Source of the DNA: a virus
Length of the DNA stretch: 44,913 nucleotides
Virus record (IMG/VR): IMGVR_UViG_3300037586_001820
Span: 1 to 44,913 of that record
Direction: 5' to 3' (one strand)
The notes under the pieces were generated by a model. That model was not told where the DNA came from, ran no database searches, and was given only the letters and a program-made list of their open reading frames with translations. Made by a program: the position numbers and the translations under genes. Positions 34,715 to 42,035 of the stretch are shown here, one piece after another; the first letter of the stretch is position 1; every line of letters starts with the position of its first letter.

Positions 34715-35320
34715 TTAAGAGGTACATGATGCACATGTACCTTTATAATTACATAACTTAGTTACTTGTGTTGCCATTTTATTTGCTTTGGTAACACTTC
34801 CACACGAATAAGCATATAACATAGCTTTATAAAGAGTATAAGCCTCTAACGCATTACTTTTATCTTCACCACAGGGACAATCATCACACATATCTAAATT
34901 TGCAAGCATTTTATGTACACAACATTTAATAACACTTGATACTAATCCATAATGTCTAACAGAAATTAAGAATCCACCTGTTGTTCCATCATTAAGTAAT
35001 ACTCTATATTCAAATTGATATACCCCTTGTATTATAGTCTCCCCTTGAGTTCCTCCAAAAAATCCCATATGAATATTAAAGGACCCATTTAAATCATTGG
35101 GTAACGCGGGTGTAAGATCTGACATTGATAAAACATAAGTCGTTCCGTTAGGTATTGTTACTAAAATTTCTACATCAAGCACATCTGTTAATTGATAATT
35201 AGGAGCTCCCCATCCTCCACTATTAAAAGTACTATATGCTCCTGTAGTTTCTGTAAATACTATGCTTTTATTATCGCATGCTTCATGTACTTTAAATTTT
35301 ACTTTTGTTATTCCAGGCAT
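34715..35320 (-). CDS. Cys-rich structural protein with Ig-like N-terminus
   Basis: This 201-aa protein has a beta-rich N-terminal domain (about 1-125; ITKVKFKVHEACDNKSIVF, YVLSMSDLT, YQFEYRVLLNDG) of Ig-like or beta-sandwich type. A helical C-terminus (130-201) carries Cys at 133, 134, 145, 148, 150, 173, 190, 196 and 199. The CC-x10-C-x2-C-x-C layout and helix NALEAYTLYKAMLYAYS resemble small virion proteins that I associate with Bacteroidota phages, but no function is known to me. It is the first gene downstream of a perfect 12-bp hairpin and lies just upstream of the tail-collar gene. Likely a structural or adaptor protein of the adhesion block. Confidence 0.68.
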   Translation of the reverse strand: MPGITKVKFKVHEACDNKSIVFTETTGAYSTFNSGGWGAPNYQLTDVLDVEILVTIPNGTTYVLSMSDLTPALPNDLNGSFNIHMGFFGGTQGETIIQGVYQFEYRVLLNDGTTGGFLISVRHYGLVSSVIKCCVHKMLANLDMCDDCPCGEDKSNALEAYTLYKAMLYAYSCGSVTKANKMATQVTKLCNYKGTCASCTS

Positions 35321-35361
35321 TATATCTTTTTTAAGCTACTATATACTTTTTAATTACATAG

Positions 35362-35389
35362 ATATAGAAGGGATTTCTCCCTTCTATAT
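35362..35389 (-). other. Perfect 12-bp hairpin between the 124-aa and 201-aa genes
   Basis: The arms ATATAGAAGGGA and TCCCTTCTATAT flank a TTTC loop in an 86-base gap. No T-tract follows on the minus strand, so it is not a standard terminator. It may be a weak terminator, an RNA-processing or mRNA-stability element separating the highly expressed head genes from the tail genes. Confidence 0.55.
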
Positions 35390-35406
35390 TATGTATTACT
35401 TCTGAA

Positions 35407-35781
35407 TTATACTATGTAACAAACTGTTACTTTAGTAACTCCTGCATCATGAACACCAGTCGTTGTAAGACCGATAGCTCCGGATAAAGACGCAGTTAAA
35501 CCATCTGCTTGAAGTGCTACAGTAGCTTCACCTACTGCATCATACTGAGCAAAAGCTATAGTTGCCATTGCATTAGTGCCACCTACGGTAACTCTAATAT
35601 TAGCACCTGTTGTTGGTGCTATTGCTCCACACATAGTAGCGATAGATACAATCTGTGCTCCTGTTGGAACCAAAATTGTACTGTCATAAGAACCCGCTGC
35701 TGTTGCATCCCAGATAAAATTAGCTGTAGCACAATGAAACTCTCTGTTTTTTCCCCCTGAAGGGATTGTTGGATTTGCCAT
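35407..35781 (-). CDS. Small beta-rich virion protein, decoration/fibre candidate
   Basis: This 124-aa protein begins MANPTIPSGGKNREFHCATA. Alternating short strands and turns follow (TILVPTGAQIVSIATMCGAI, ANIRVTVGGTNAMATIAFAQ, ATVALQADG), ending VTKVTVCYIV. It is rich in Ala, Thr and Gly, which is typical of abundant capsid-decoration or head-fibre proteins. It sits between the 325-aa putative structural protein and the hairpin. No family is recognised; the call rests on composition, size and position. Confidence 0.65.
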   Translation of the reverse strand: MANPTIPSGGKNREFHCATANFIWDATAAGSYDSTILVPTGAQIVSIATMCGAIAPTTGANIRVTVGGTNAMATIAFAQYDAVGEATVALQADGLTASLSGAIGLTTTGVHDAGVTKVTVCYIV

Positions 35782-35812
35782 TATCTTTTATTTTTTAAAT
35801 TAAACATTCATT

Positions 35813-36790
35813 TTATAGTGCTAGTGCTAAGAAATTACCAGCCGTGGAATTCATCCATGGGTTAATTTCATTTTCAAAAGCTAACTGTTGACCCGCTCCA
35901 CCGTTCGGTATTGCTACTAAAGTCATTTCTGGACTATATCCATCTTTATTCAAATTACCAGTTGCATGCTTATCTGAATATGTAATTGAATATACATCGT
36001 AAAAAGTTCCTACTACCGCATATACTGGATATGGAGGTACTGGGAATTGCATCAAGTTAGTTATACCACTATAACCAACAGCTGCTCTTTCTAAGTCAGA
36101 AACATGTGGGAAAGTACCAGATCCATAATTCGGAAATGGTTGATTAACAGCTAATGTGGTTGTACCACCATCATTAAATCCACCATCCATAGCTACTTTC
36201 CAAGTTACTTGTTCGTAACCATCAATTATAGCATAAGTTTGAGCTAGTCCTGTAATATGTATTCCATTATTAAGACCAGCTGCTACAACCGCTGCAACAA
36301 CTAATGTAGCCGCTACTGGGTCAGCATTTATTAATGCAACAAACGCTGCAGCAATTTCTGCTTGTGTAGCTGTTGAATCTGAAGTATAATAGAATCTTCG
36401 AACTAATTGTCTTTCTGAACCTATAACTTTATCATAATAGAATACTAAAGTTAATACGTATTCTGTTGAGTTTACTAAATTGATAGAACCTGCAGCCGCT
36501 ACTGCATCATATCCTACATAGGATTCTTGTTGTACAGCTGCTGCGAATGAAGTTCCTTCCCATTTTTCAACTTGTGCTCCTTGAATCTTTGATGAAAAGC
36601 GCGGAGCTGCACCTGTTCCTTGCACTACATAAATGTAATCGCTATCTGATACTGTTTCACCTGGTACCATAATAGTCATATCACTTTTTACGCATGCAAT
36701 CTCACCATTTGCTAGTGTGCCTACTGTTAAAGCAGGTGTTCTAGCAATGTTTGTCCCGATAAGGATCTTATAATTTTCTTGTCTTGCCAT
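35813..36790 (-). CDS. Putative structural protein, 325 aa, function unknown
   Basis: The protein begins MARQENYKILIGTNIARTPA and is beta-rich, with an Ala-rich helical middle (EIAAAFVALINADPVAATLV) and a later GYEQVTWKVAMDGGF element. It ends in an Asn/Ala-rich segment, AFENEINPWMNSTAGNFLAL. There is no TM segment or catalytic motif. Size and placement after the connector protein suggest an abundant head or tail component, perhaps a head decoration protein; a tail-tube role is possible, but no sheath, tape measure or other long-tail gene is near. The family is not recognised. Confidence 0.65.
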   Translation of the reverse strand: MARQENYKILIGTNIARTPALTVGTLANGEIACVKSDMTIMVPGETVSDSDYIYVVQGTGAAPRFSSKIQGAQVEKWEGTSFAAAVQQESYVGYDAVAAAGSINLVNSTEYVLTLVFYYDKVIGSERQLVRRFYYTSDSTATQAEIAAAFVALINADPVAATLVVAAVVAAGLNNGIHITGLAQTYAIIDGYEQVTWKVAMDGGFNDGGTTTLAVNQPFPNYGSGTFPHVSDLERAAVGYSGITNLMQFPVPPYPVYAVVGTFYDVYSITYSDKHATGNLNKDGYSPEMTLVAIPNGGAGQQLAFENEINPWMNSTAGNFLALAL

Positions 36791-36821
36791 TACTTAATGT
36801 TTTTAAAATTAATAAATTACT

Positions 36822-37526
36822 TTACTCTTGTGTCATTTCCGCAATCATATGACTTTGGAACCTTGGACTAGCTATATTCTCTAACGCTAGTGTAACTGCT
36901 CCTTCACAAATCTCTTGATGAGTATGAATTGCTAATTCACAATCAGCTCCTGGCGAATTGATTATATCTAATCTTCTTGGTTCTCTCACATATCTCAGAA
37001 AATAACGATTTATTGTAAAACTTCCATCAGTTAATAACTCAGCCCATTGCCCATGCATTAATCGTAGAACTACATCTTTTGTAGGTCCATTAAATGGATC
37101 ATAAATAAGTTTATTATAATCCTCATGAGATGTGGCATAGACTCCTGTTCTTTCATCTACCCAACTGCCATTGCAGTTTTCATAACGAATTTCACATTCT
37201 TCGTTAATGGCGAACCAATAAATGTTCGGACCTCCTGCAGTACCATTTGGTAAATCAAATAATATACCGCCTGGTTTAACAGGAGTTTGAATCGCAGATG
37301 GAATCAAAGTTGTCTCAGTTATAATTGTTCTCAGATCATCAGTTCTCTTTTGAGTTTCCTCAAGAGATTCTTTCTTAGGATCATGAGAGTATCTCTGTTT
37401 TACAAAACGATCTTGAGACTTATTTAGCCACAGATCGATCTCTTCCGGTTCAAAGTTAGGGTAGTTAAGACTATCTGTCTTATCTAACCCTACCTTGAAT
37501 TCTATATGCATTTCCGCTAATGTCAT
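36822..37526 (-). CDS. Ring/connector-type tail protein, crAss-like
   Basis: This 234-aa protein starts MTLAEMHIEFKVGLDKTDSL, followed by YPNFEPEEIDLWLNKSQDRF, an opening I associate with a conserved crAss-like head-tail connector (ring) family. The core has TLIPSAIQTPVKPGGILFDL, beta strands with aromatic residues (YWFAINEE), a RYFLRYVREPRRLDI strand and a C-terminal helix (HQEICEGAVTLALENI). These proteins stack beneath the portal in crAss-like virions. Its ATG overlaps the stop of the 254-aa gene by one base. The ring number cannot be assigned. Compared with the 245-aa and 251-aa genes it lies much nearer the capsid gene. Confidence 0.75.
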   Translation of the reverse strand: MTLAEMHIEFKVGLDKTDSLNYPNFEPEEIDLWLNKSQDRFVKQRYSHDPKKESLEETQKRTDDLRTIITETTLIPSAIQTPVKPGGILFDLPNGTAGGPNIYWFAINEECEIRYENCNGSWVDERTGVYATSHEDYNKLIYDPFNGPTKDVVLRLMHGQWAELLTDGSFTINRYFLRYVREPRRLDIINSPGADCELAIHTHQEICEGAVTLALENIASPRFQSHMIAEMTQE

Positions 37527-38290
37527 TACTTTTTAGAAGCTTTTAGTTTTGACTTTAACGATAATACTATATCCTGGTTTTTTGGATCTTTTAGATAAAC
37601 TAATGCCGATTCTAAATCATGTCCAATAGGACTATCTCCAAAAAGATAGTGCCCACCTCTAAGTCTAATCGTATTAATATCCATAAGATCATTTATAAAT
37701 ACTCTAAGTTTGAAATCTGGAAGATCTAAAGTTTCATTAAATTCAGCTGGATTTTCATCAAGAAGATCTGCCAGTGTATTTTCCACTAAAGTTTCAGAAG
37801 CATTAGCTGCTTTCTTTCCCATTAATTTTAATACATTGCGCATTTCTGATGAAGTCATTGAATTAAATTTCTTATAAGCTTTCCGTTTCTCTTTAATTTT
37901 TAGATTGTCCTTTTTAGCATCTTCTTCTGCATTATATAATACATATTCTGCTTTAGGCCAATCCATCAAATTATTTACAGAGTTAGCTACACGATTACTT
38001 GCCATTAAAATTTTATAATCAATAAAATCTCTTGGTCTTTCTAATACTAAGGTTTTATCCTTATCATTTAGAATAACTGTGTAGTCTTTCCAATACTCTG
38101 AATATTTACCTAACATTCCCGGCTTCATTTGTAATTCTTTTTCAAGTTTCACTTCTTCCTTATCTGTAAGACCGGTTTGATAGCCCCCTCTTCCGAGAGA
38201 AGCTATAACCGTATCTTTACATTTTGGAAATCTATGAAATCCTGACCAAGTTTGTCTTTTTAAAGCCCTTAAAATTACTTTATCTTGCAT
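37526..38290 (-). CDS. Uncharacterised protein directly downstream of the capsid gene
   Basis: This 254-aa protein is highly charged and Lys-rich. The N-terminus is MQDKVILRALKRQTWSGFHR with a Cys in FPKCKD. A middle segment YTVILNDKDKTLVLERPRDF is beta-like, and the rest is helical (EDAKKDNLKIKEKRKAYKKF, MRNVLKLMGKK). The end is DINTIRLRGGHYLFGDSPIG and LKSKLKASKK. I see no enzyme motif, TM or signal. Its place between capsid and connector suggests an auxiliary capsid, vertex or head-completion role, which is inference only. It is translationally coupled (TAATG) to the connector gene. Confidence 0.65.
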   Translation of the reverse strand: MQDKVILRALKRQTWSGFHRFPKCKDTVIASLGRGGYQTGLTDKEEVKLEKELQMKPGMLGKYSEYWKDYTVILNDKDKTLVLERPRDFIDYKILMASNRVANSVNNLMDWPKAEYVLYNAEEDAKKDNLKIKEKRKAYKKFNSMTSSEMRNVLKLMGKKAANASETLVENTLADLLDENPAEFNETLDLPDFKLRVFINDLMDINTIRLRGGHYLFGDSPIGHDLESALVYLKDPKNQDIVLSLKSKLKASKK

Positions 38291-38318
38291 AATTAAATTT
38301 TAATTATTATTATTACTA

Positions 38319-39770
38319 TTAACTATTTGGTGCTACTTTAGTACAAATCAATTCACCACAAGCCATAGGATTTTTAATCATAATACCACACTCAGTTAAC
38401 ATATGAACTGAATAACCATCAAGATTATCCGATCTCATTGTATTAACTGATTTAGCTGTATTTCCAAATGGATCTACAGAACCAGCAGTATGCCACATCA
38501 TATCCTTAGAATTTTTCTTATGAACAGCAGAAATGTTTGATTCTCCACCGGCCATACCAAAGTCAAGGAATGTAAATCTGTAAGACTCGATAGGTCTTCC
38601 AGAATCAGCATGTAGTTGTCTGTTAATTACAGTATTATCATATAATGGTAAATGTTTAAGAGTAATCTTAGTACCATTTAATCCTAGGTAAGTTTTAAAC
38701 TGACCTCCTAAAGATAGATTTTGCCCGCTACCAGTGATAAATGTTGAATCTACAAGAGTCCAGTTAGACGCTGCTGTTTTCATAGCTCTATCGAATTCTG
38801 CGAATCCGTATTCACCTGTAAACGCAACAAACTGTCTTGAAGATTCTGGTATTACATTATAAGAAAGATCAATTAAGAAATCTCTTACAATACCCTCAGT
38901 TAAATCTGTATAAAATCTACGATTTGCTGGAGCGATTTGTTGTCTAATTCCAGCACCTTCATAAACTGGAAGACCATTGTCACCTAACATACTTGTAACA
39001 CCTTGGGCGTTAGCAGAGAATGTAGAATACCAATACGATCTTTCAACTTCTCGATACCACTGAGCCATAGCTTCCCATTCCGCAAACCTAGTCCACACTG
39101 TGGTCTTTTTGCTTGGGTTAGCTGGGTCAGATAGTTGTATAACAAGAGCATCTGTTGCTGCACTTCTTGTTACTGTGTACGACTTTCTTAAAGTCGATAA
39201 ATGATTTCTCATTTTAAAAGGAGCACTAAAAGTAGTGTTACCTCCTGTAGAAAATTCTGGTACGGTAGTATACTCTTTCGAGAACTCACTACCTGCGTCG
39301 ATCAATGTAAGAGGCATAAATACAGTTGGATCTGGTGTGGTTAACCTTACGGTATATACCCAATCAGAACCATCAAAATATGGATCTTCCATTACTCTAA
39401 CTCTAAAGTCACGATCATCAGCTACCAAAACATCTTGATTCGCAAACCACTTTTCTTTGAACGTAATCCTGAAAGTAGTTCCGTTTTGACCAGGGTAAAT
39501 CCCCCCGTCTCCTAAGTTACCGCTCACTGGAATTGCCTTCTCATCATCACCTTGTAAATGCCAATCATATTCTCTATTACCAAGTTCTTTGTCCCTACCC
39601 ATTCCACTAGTTAAATATTGGATAGGATTAGAACCTTGCATTCCGAAGATACGAGTCACTAATGTACTCATAACTTCTGGCTCAGTTAAATATGCTGACG
39701 AAAGATGATTTTGTTGGGTTAATCCAGAGTGCCACTTAGTTCTATATAATTGCAATCCGTTTATAGCCAT
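38319..39770 (-). CDS. Major capsid protein (probable HK97 fold)
   Basis: This 483-aa protein begins MAINGLQLYRTKWHSGLTQQ, close in size and style to crAss-like major capsid proteins (about 490 residues). Features include an N-terminal arm with LSSAYLTEPEVMSTLVTRIF, a long beta-rich central region (RVRVMEDPYFDGSDWVYTVR), a helix-rich block with WYREVERSYWYSTFS, and RRFYTDLTEGIVRDFLIDLS. The C-terminal part contains FTFLDFGMAGGESNISAVHK. It lies directly after a charged scaffold-like gene, as in most tailed phages, and before connector proteins. No protease is adjacent, so any N-terminal processing cannot be predicted. The capsid identity is the best explanation of length, order and composition. 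Confidence 0.85.
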   Translation of the reverse strand: MAINGLQLYRTKWHSGLTQQNHLSSAYLTEPEVMSTLVTRIFGMQGSNPIQYLTSGMGRDKELGNREYDWHLQGDDEKAIPVSGNLGDGGIYPGQNGTTFRITFKEKWFANQDVLVADDRDFRVRVMEDPYFDGSDWVYTVRLTTPDPTVFMPLTLIDAGSEFSKEYTTVPEFSTGGNTTFSAPFKMRNHLSTLRKSYTVTRSAATDALVIQLSDPANPSKKTTVWTRFAEWEAMAQWYREVERSYWYSTFSANAQGVTSMLGDNGLPVYEGAGIRQQIAPANRRFYTDLTEGIVRDFLIDLSYNVIPESSRQFVAFTGEYGFAEFDRAMKTAASNWTLVDSTFITGSGQNLSLGGQFKTYLGLNGTKITLKHLPLYDNTVINRQLHADSGRPIESYRFTFLDFGMAGGESNISAVHKKNSKDMMWHTAGSVDPFGNTAKSVNTMRSDNLDGYSVHMLTECGIMIKNPMACGELICTKVAPNS

Positions 39771-39802
39771 TCACTTTTCTTTTTAATTATTATTAAATTA
39801 GT

Positions 39803-41044
39803 TTATTTAAGTGCGTTTTCAAATAAGCTGAAATCAATATCAGAACTACTCGCTGTAGTTCGAGCTTTACTTTTTAGTCTCTTGGTAGAGACATTGCCAG
39901 CTCTTTCTAAATTAGCGCGTAATGATGATGTTGCTTTAGTTCTAGCCTTCTTCTCAACTTTTGAAAAATCGAACTTATTGTAATATAACCAAGCCATCTT
40001 CAGTTGAGAATCTTTATCAGCTTCAGAATCTGAAACTAATCGAGTTTTTCCTGTCTTTCTGTCGACCTTTGTTATATAATTGTAGAAATCCTTTTGTTGT
40101 TTTTTAGCGACAGGGAATCCAGCAATTTCTTCTCTGGATTCAATGTCCTCCTTAAGACTACTAAGGAAATTATTATACTCTTCTTTCTTTGTTTCATCAA
40201 CTTTCGCTTGATCAGATAAAAGAGTTTTTCTTTCGTTTACTTGGAGAGTTTTTAACTTAGTCAATGCTCTAGCAGCTCTCTTTTCAATTAATCCTCCATC
40301 TACAAAATCTTGAACATCTTGTAGAATTTCCTCCTGAGTATAACCTTCTCTTCGCATTAACTCAGCAACTAATTGTTTTTGTAAATTTTCTTTTCCATTG
40401 ATTACTTTAGGATCTATTTGGCTAAAATCTACATCGCTTGTAGCTTTAACAAAATTTTGTGGATCCCCACCTTTATCAATATATTCAATAAATTCTTGAG
40501 CTAATTGAGGTAAATCTTCTTTATATTGTTTTACTCCTCTTTTAATTTCGCCCTGAATAACCTTTAAAAGACCTTCTTCTGAATCTTCAAAATCTTCATC
40601 TTTAAAATCAACTATTCCTTCTTCTTTTAAGTAATTGGCAAGAACTCCCATCTGGGATAATTCTGGAGTATCTTCAGTAACAGTATCTTCTTTTACATCT
40701 TTTTTTGTATCTGTTTCACTAACTTCAACTTCTTTATTATATTCTATCTCCAAATTATCAACAGTTAAATCTTCTTTCTTTTCTTTTGTCTTCTTTTCTG
40801 TTTTTTCTTTTGGTTCTTTTTTCTCTGGTTGTATTTGACCTTTAGTCATATCGATAACTACACTATTATCATCTGCTTCATCATCTTTAGTTTGATCAAC
40901 GATTCCTGTATCTGCTCCTAGAATCTCTAAATCATCGTCTGGTAAATCAGTTACTTCTTTTACTTCTAAGTCTTCAGCTGGCATAATATCTGCAGCTAAA
41001 TTTTTAAATCCCTGTAAAGGATTTTTGGTTTCTTTTTTTGACAT
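39803..41044 (-). CDS. Acidic/Lys-rich scaffold-like protein upstream of the capsid gene
   Basis: This 413-aa protein is strongly charged: an acidic N-terminus (about 20-65), a Lys/Glu block around 75-90 (KKEPKEKTEKKTKEKKED), helical acid/base segments (YLKEEGIVDFKDEDFEDSEE, TQEEILQDVQDFVDGG), and a basic Ser-rich C-terminus (KRLKSKARTTASSSDIDF). This composition and the position immediately before the major capsid gene are typical of scaffolding proteins, which fill the procapsid and leave. A weak Bacteroidota-type promoter candidate lies 25 bases upstream. No protease motif is seen. Moderately sure of the scaffold role, sure that the gene is real. Confidence 0.75.
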   Translation of the reverse strand: MSKKETKNPLQGFKNLAADIMPAEDLEVKEVTDLPDDDLEILGADTGIVDQTKDDEADDNSVVIDMTKGQIQPEKKEPKEKTEKKTKEKKEDLTVDNLEIEYNKEVEVSETDTKKDVKEDTVTEDTPELSQMGVLANYLKEEGIVDFKDEDFEDSEEGLLKVIQGEIKRGVKQYKEDLPQLAQEFIEYIDKGGDPQNFVKATSDVDFSQIDPKVINGKENLQKQLVAELMRREGYTQEEILQDVQDFVDGGLIEKRAARALTKLKTLQVNERKTLLSDQAKVDETKKEEYNNFLSSLKEDIESREEIAGFPVAKKQQKDFYNYITKVDRKTGKTRLVSDSEADKDSQLKMAWLYYNKFDFSKVEKKARTKATSSLRANLERAGNVSTKRLKSKARTTASSSDIDFSLFENALK

Positions 41045-41068
41045 GTTATTTTAATTTAATGAGTTTTA

Positions 41069-41096
41069 CAAAAGTATATTTAATTTTTATTACAAA
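41069..41096 (-). promoter_or_regulatory. Possible promoter for the scaffold and capsid genes
   Basis: On the minus strand, TACTTTTG (41076-41069) fits the -7 consensus TAnnTTTG, with TTTG (41096-41093) upstream after only 16 bases, shorter than the usual 19-21. The start codon at 41044 would follow a short leader. The region is very AT-rich, so chance is possible. Confidence 0.35.
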
Positions 41097-41109
41097 AAAA
41101 CTTTTTTTT

Positions 41110-41129
41110 AAAAAAAATTAATTTTTTTT
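41110..41129. other. A/T-only 20-base palindrome in the gap before the scaffold gene
   Basis: Eight A, TTAA, then eight T form a perfect palindrome inside the 106-base gap between the transglycosylase and the scaffold genes. An A/T-only hairpin is a poor terminator, but it could be a bent or melting site. It lies just upstream of the promoter candidate. Confidence 0.4.
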
Positions 41130-41150
41130 TAATTTATTATAGCGGTTTTA

Positions 41151-42035
41151 CTAATAACGATAAGAAGGATTAGCCGCTTTCCACTGTTCATATCCATAAT
41201 TTACATTATTCCACTTGGATGTCATATATCCTTTAGGATGCTTATAAGGTGTAGAATTTTCTGCTTTGTATTTCTTTTTGTCCATCATCCATAATACATA
41301 CTTCTCATTTTCTTCACCTCCTTTAGTATACCAAGTTCTCCATCCTCCTTCTTTTTCTTTCTCTGTTAATTTGGCCCACATCTCATTAAAGTTCCTTGGT
41401 CCCATATTATATGCAGAAAATGCTCTAGCTTGTCTTTCAGTTTTATTTGGTGCTGATGCTACATTATCTATATCTGTATATAAATGATCCATATATCTTC
41501 TTTGAGCCAAAGAAGAACCAGCCTCGTCTATAATTTTTATAGTTTCCGGAATCCATCCTTTTTCTTTAGCCCATTTAAATGTGCTGGGTAAAAACTGTGC
41601 AACTCCCATAGCTCCTCTAGATGAAACTTTAGTTTTATCTCCAGTAGATTCTTTCCAGATTTGAGATAAAAACTGTTCTTCAGTAAAATTAGTATTTTGA
41701 TAATTATCTAATTGGGAATTAACCAACTGTTCATTCATCGTACGATAAGTTTCATTTCCCCAAGTACTATCAGGAACAATATCAAATCCTTTTCCTATTA
41801 AATAATTTTGAGTGCTTCCTATAATTTCTTTATCTTCTTTATTCTCTTGATAATATTTTTTATCAACCCATCCATCTTTATTTACTTTAATAGCTGGATC
41901 ATCTTCTTGAGTAGATTGTGTTTTAGTAATATCAGATAAACTTAATTTATTTTTAAAATATGCATCTCCCATTTTATCTTGTGGTTCTCCTCCGTTGCCA
42001 AAGTCGCGTTGAAATAGATTAAATTTCTTACCCAT
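41151..42035 (-). CDS. Virion lytic transglycosylase with peptidoglycan-binding-like segment
   Basis: This 294-aa protein contains a goose-lysozyme/SLT-type transglycosylase domain: FLSQIWKESTGD with catalytic Glu at 129, SSRGAMGVAQFLPST (138-152) and SAYNMGPRNF (207-216), in the usual order. Before it, STQNYLIGKGFDIVPDSTWG (74-93) resembles a peptidoglycan-binding-1 helix motif. The family cuts the glycan strand to anhydro-muramyl ends. Encoded between portal and scaffold it is probably a virion component that opens the wall at DNA entry rather than a lysis endolysin. It ends TAG followed immediately by an in-frame TAA, and its ATG overlaps the portal stop by one base. Confidence 0.88.
   Translation of the reverse strand: MGKKFNLFQRDFGNGGEPQDKMGDAYFKNKLSLSDITKTQSTQEDDPAIKVNKDGWVDKKYYQENKEDKEIIGSTQNYLIGKGFDIVPDSTWGNETYRTMNEQLVNSQLDNYQNTNFTEEQFLSQIWKESTGDKTKVSSRGAMGVAQFLPSTFKWAKEKGWIPETIKIIDEAGSSLAQRRYMDHLYTDIDNVASAPNKTERQARAFSAYNMGPRNFNEMWAKLTEKEKEGGWRTWYTKGGEENEKYVLWMMDKKKYKAENSTPYKHPKGYMTSKWNNVNYGYEQWKAANPSYRY

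Noticed and set aside
35362-35389. Intrinsic terminator
   Set aside because: The hairpin has no following T-run on the minus strand.
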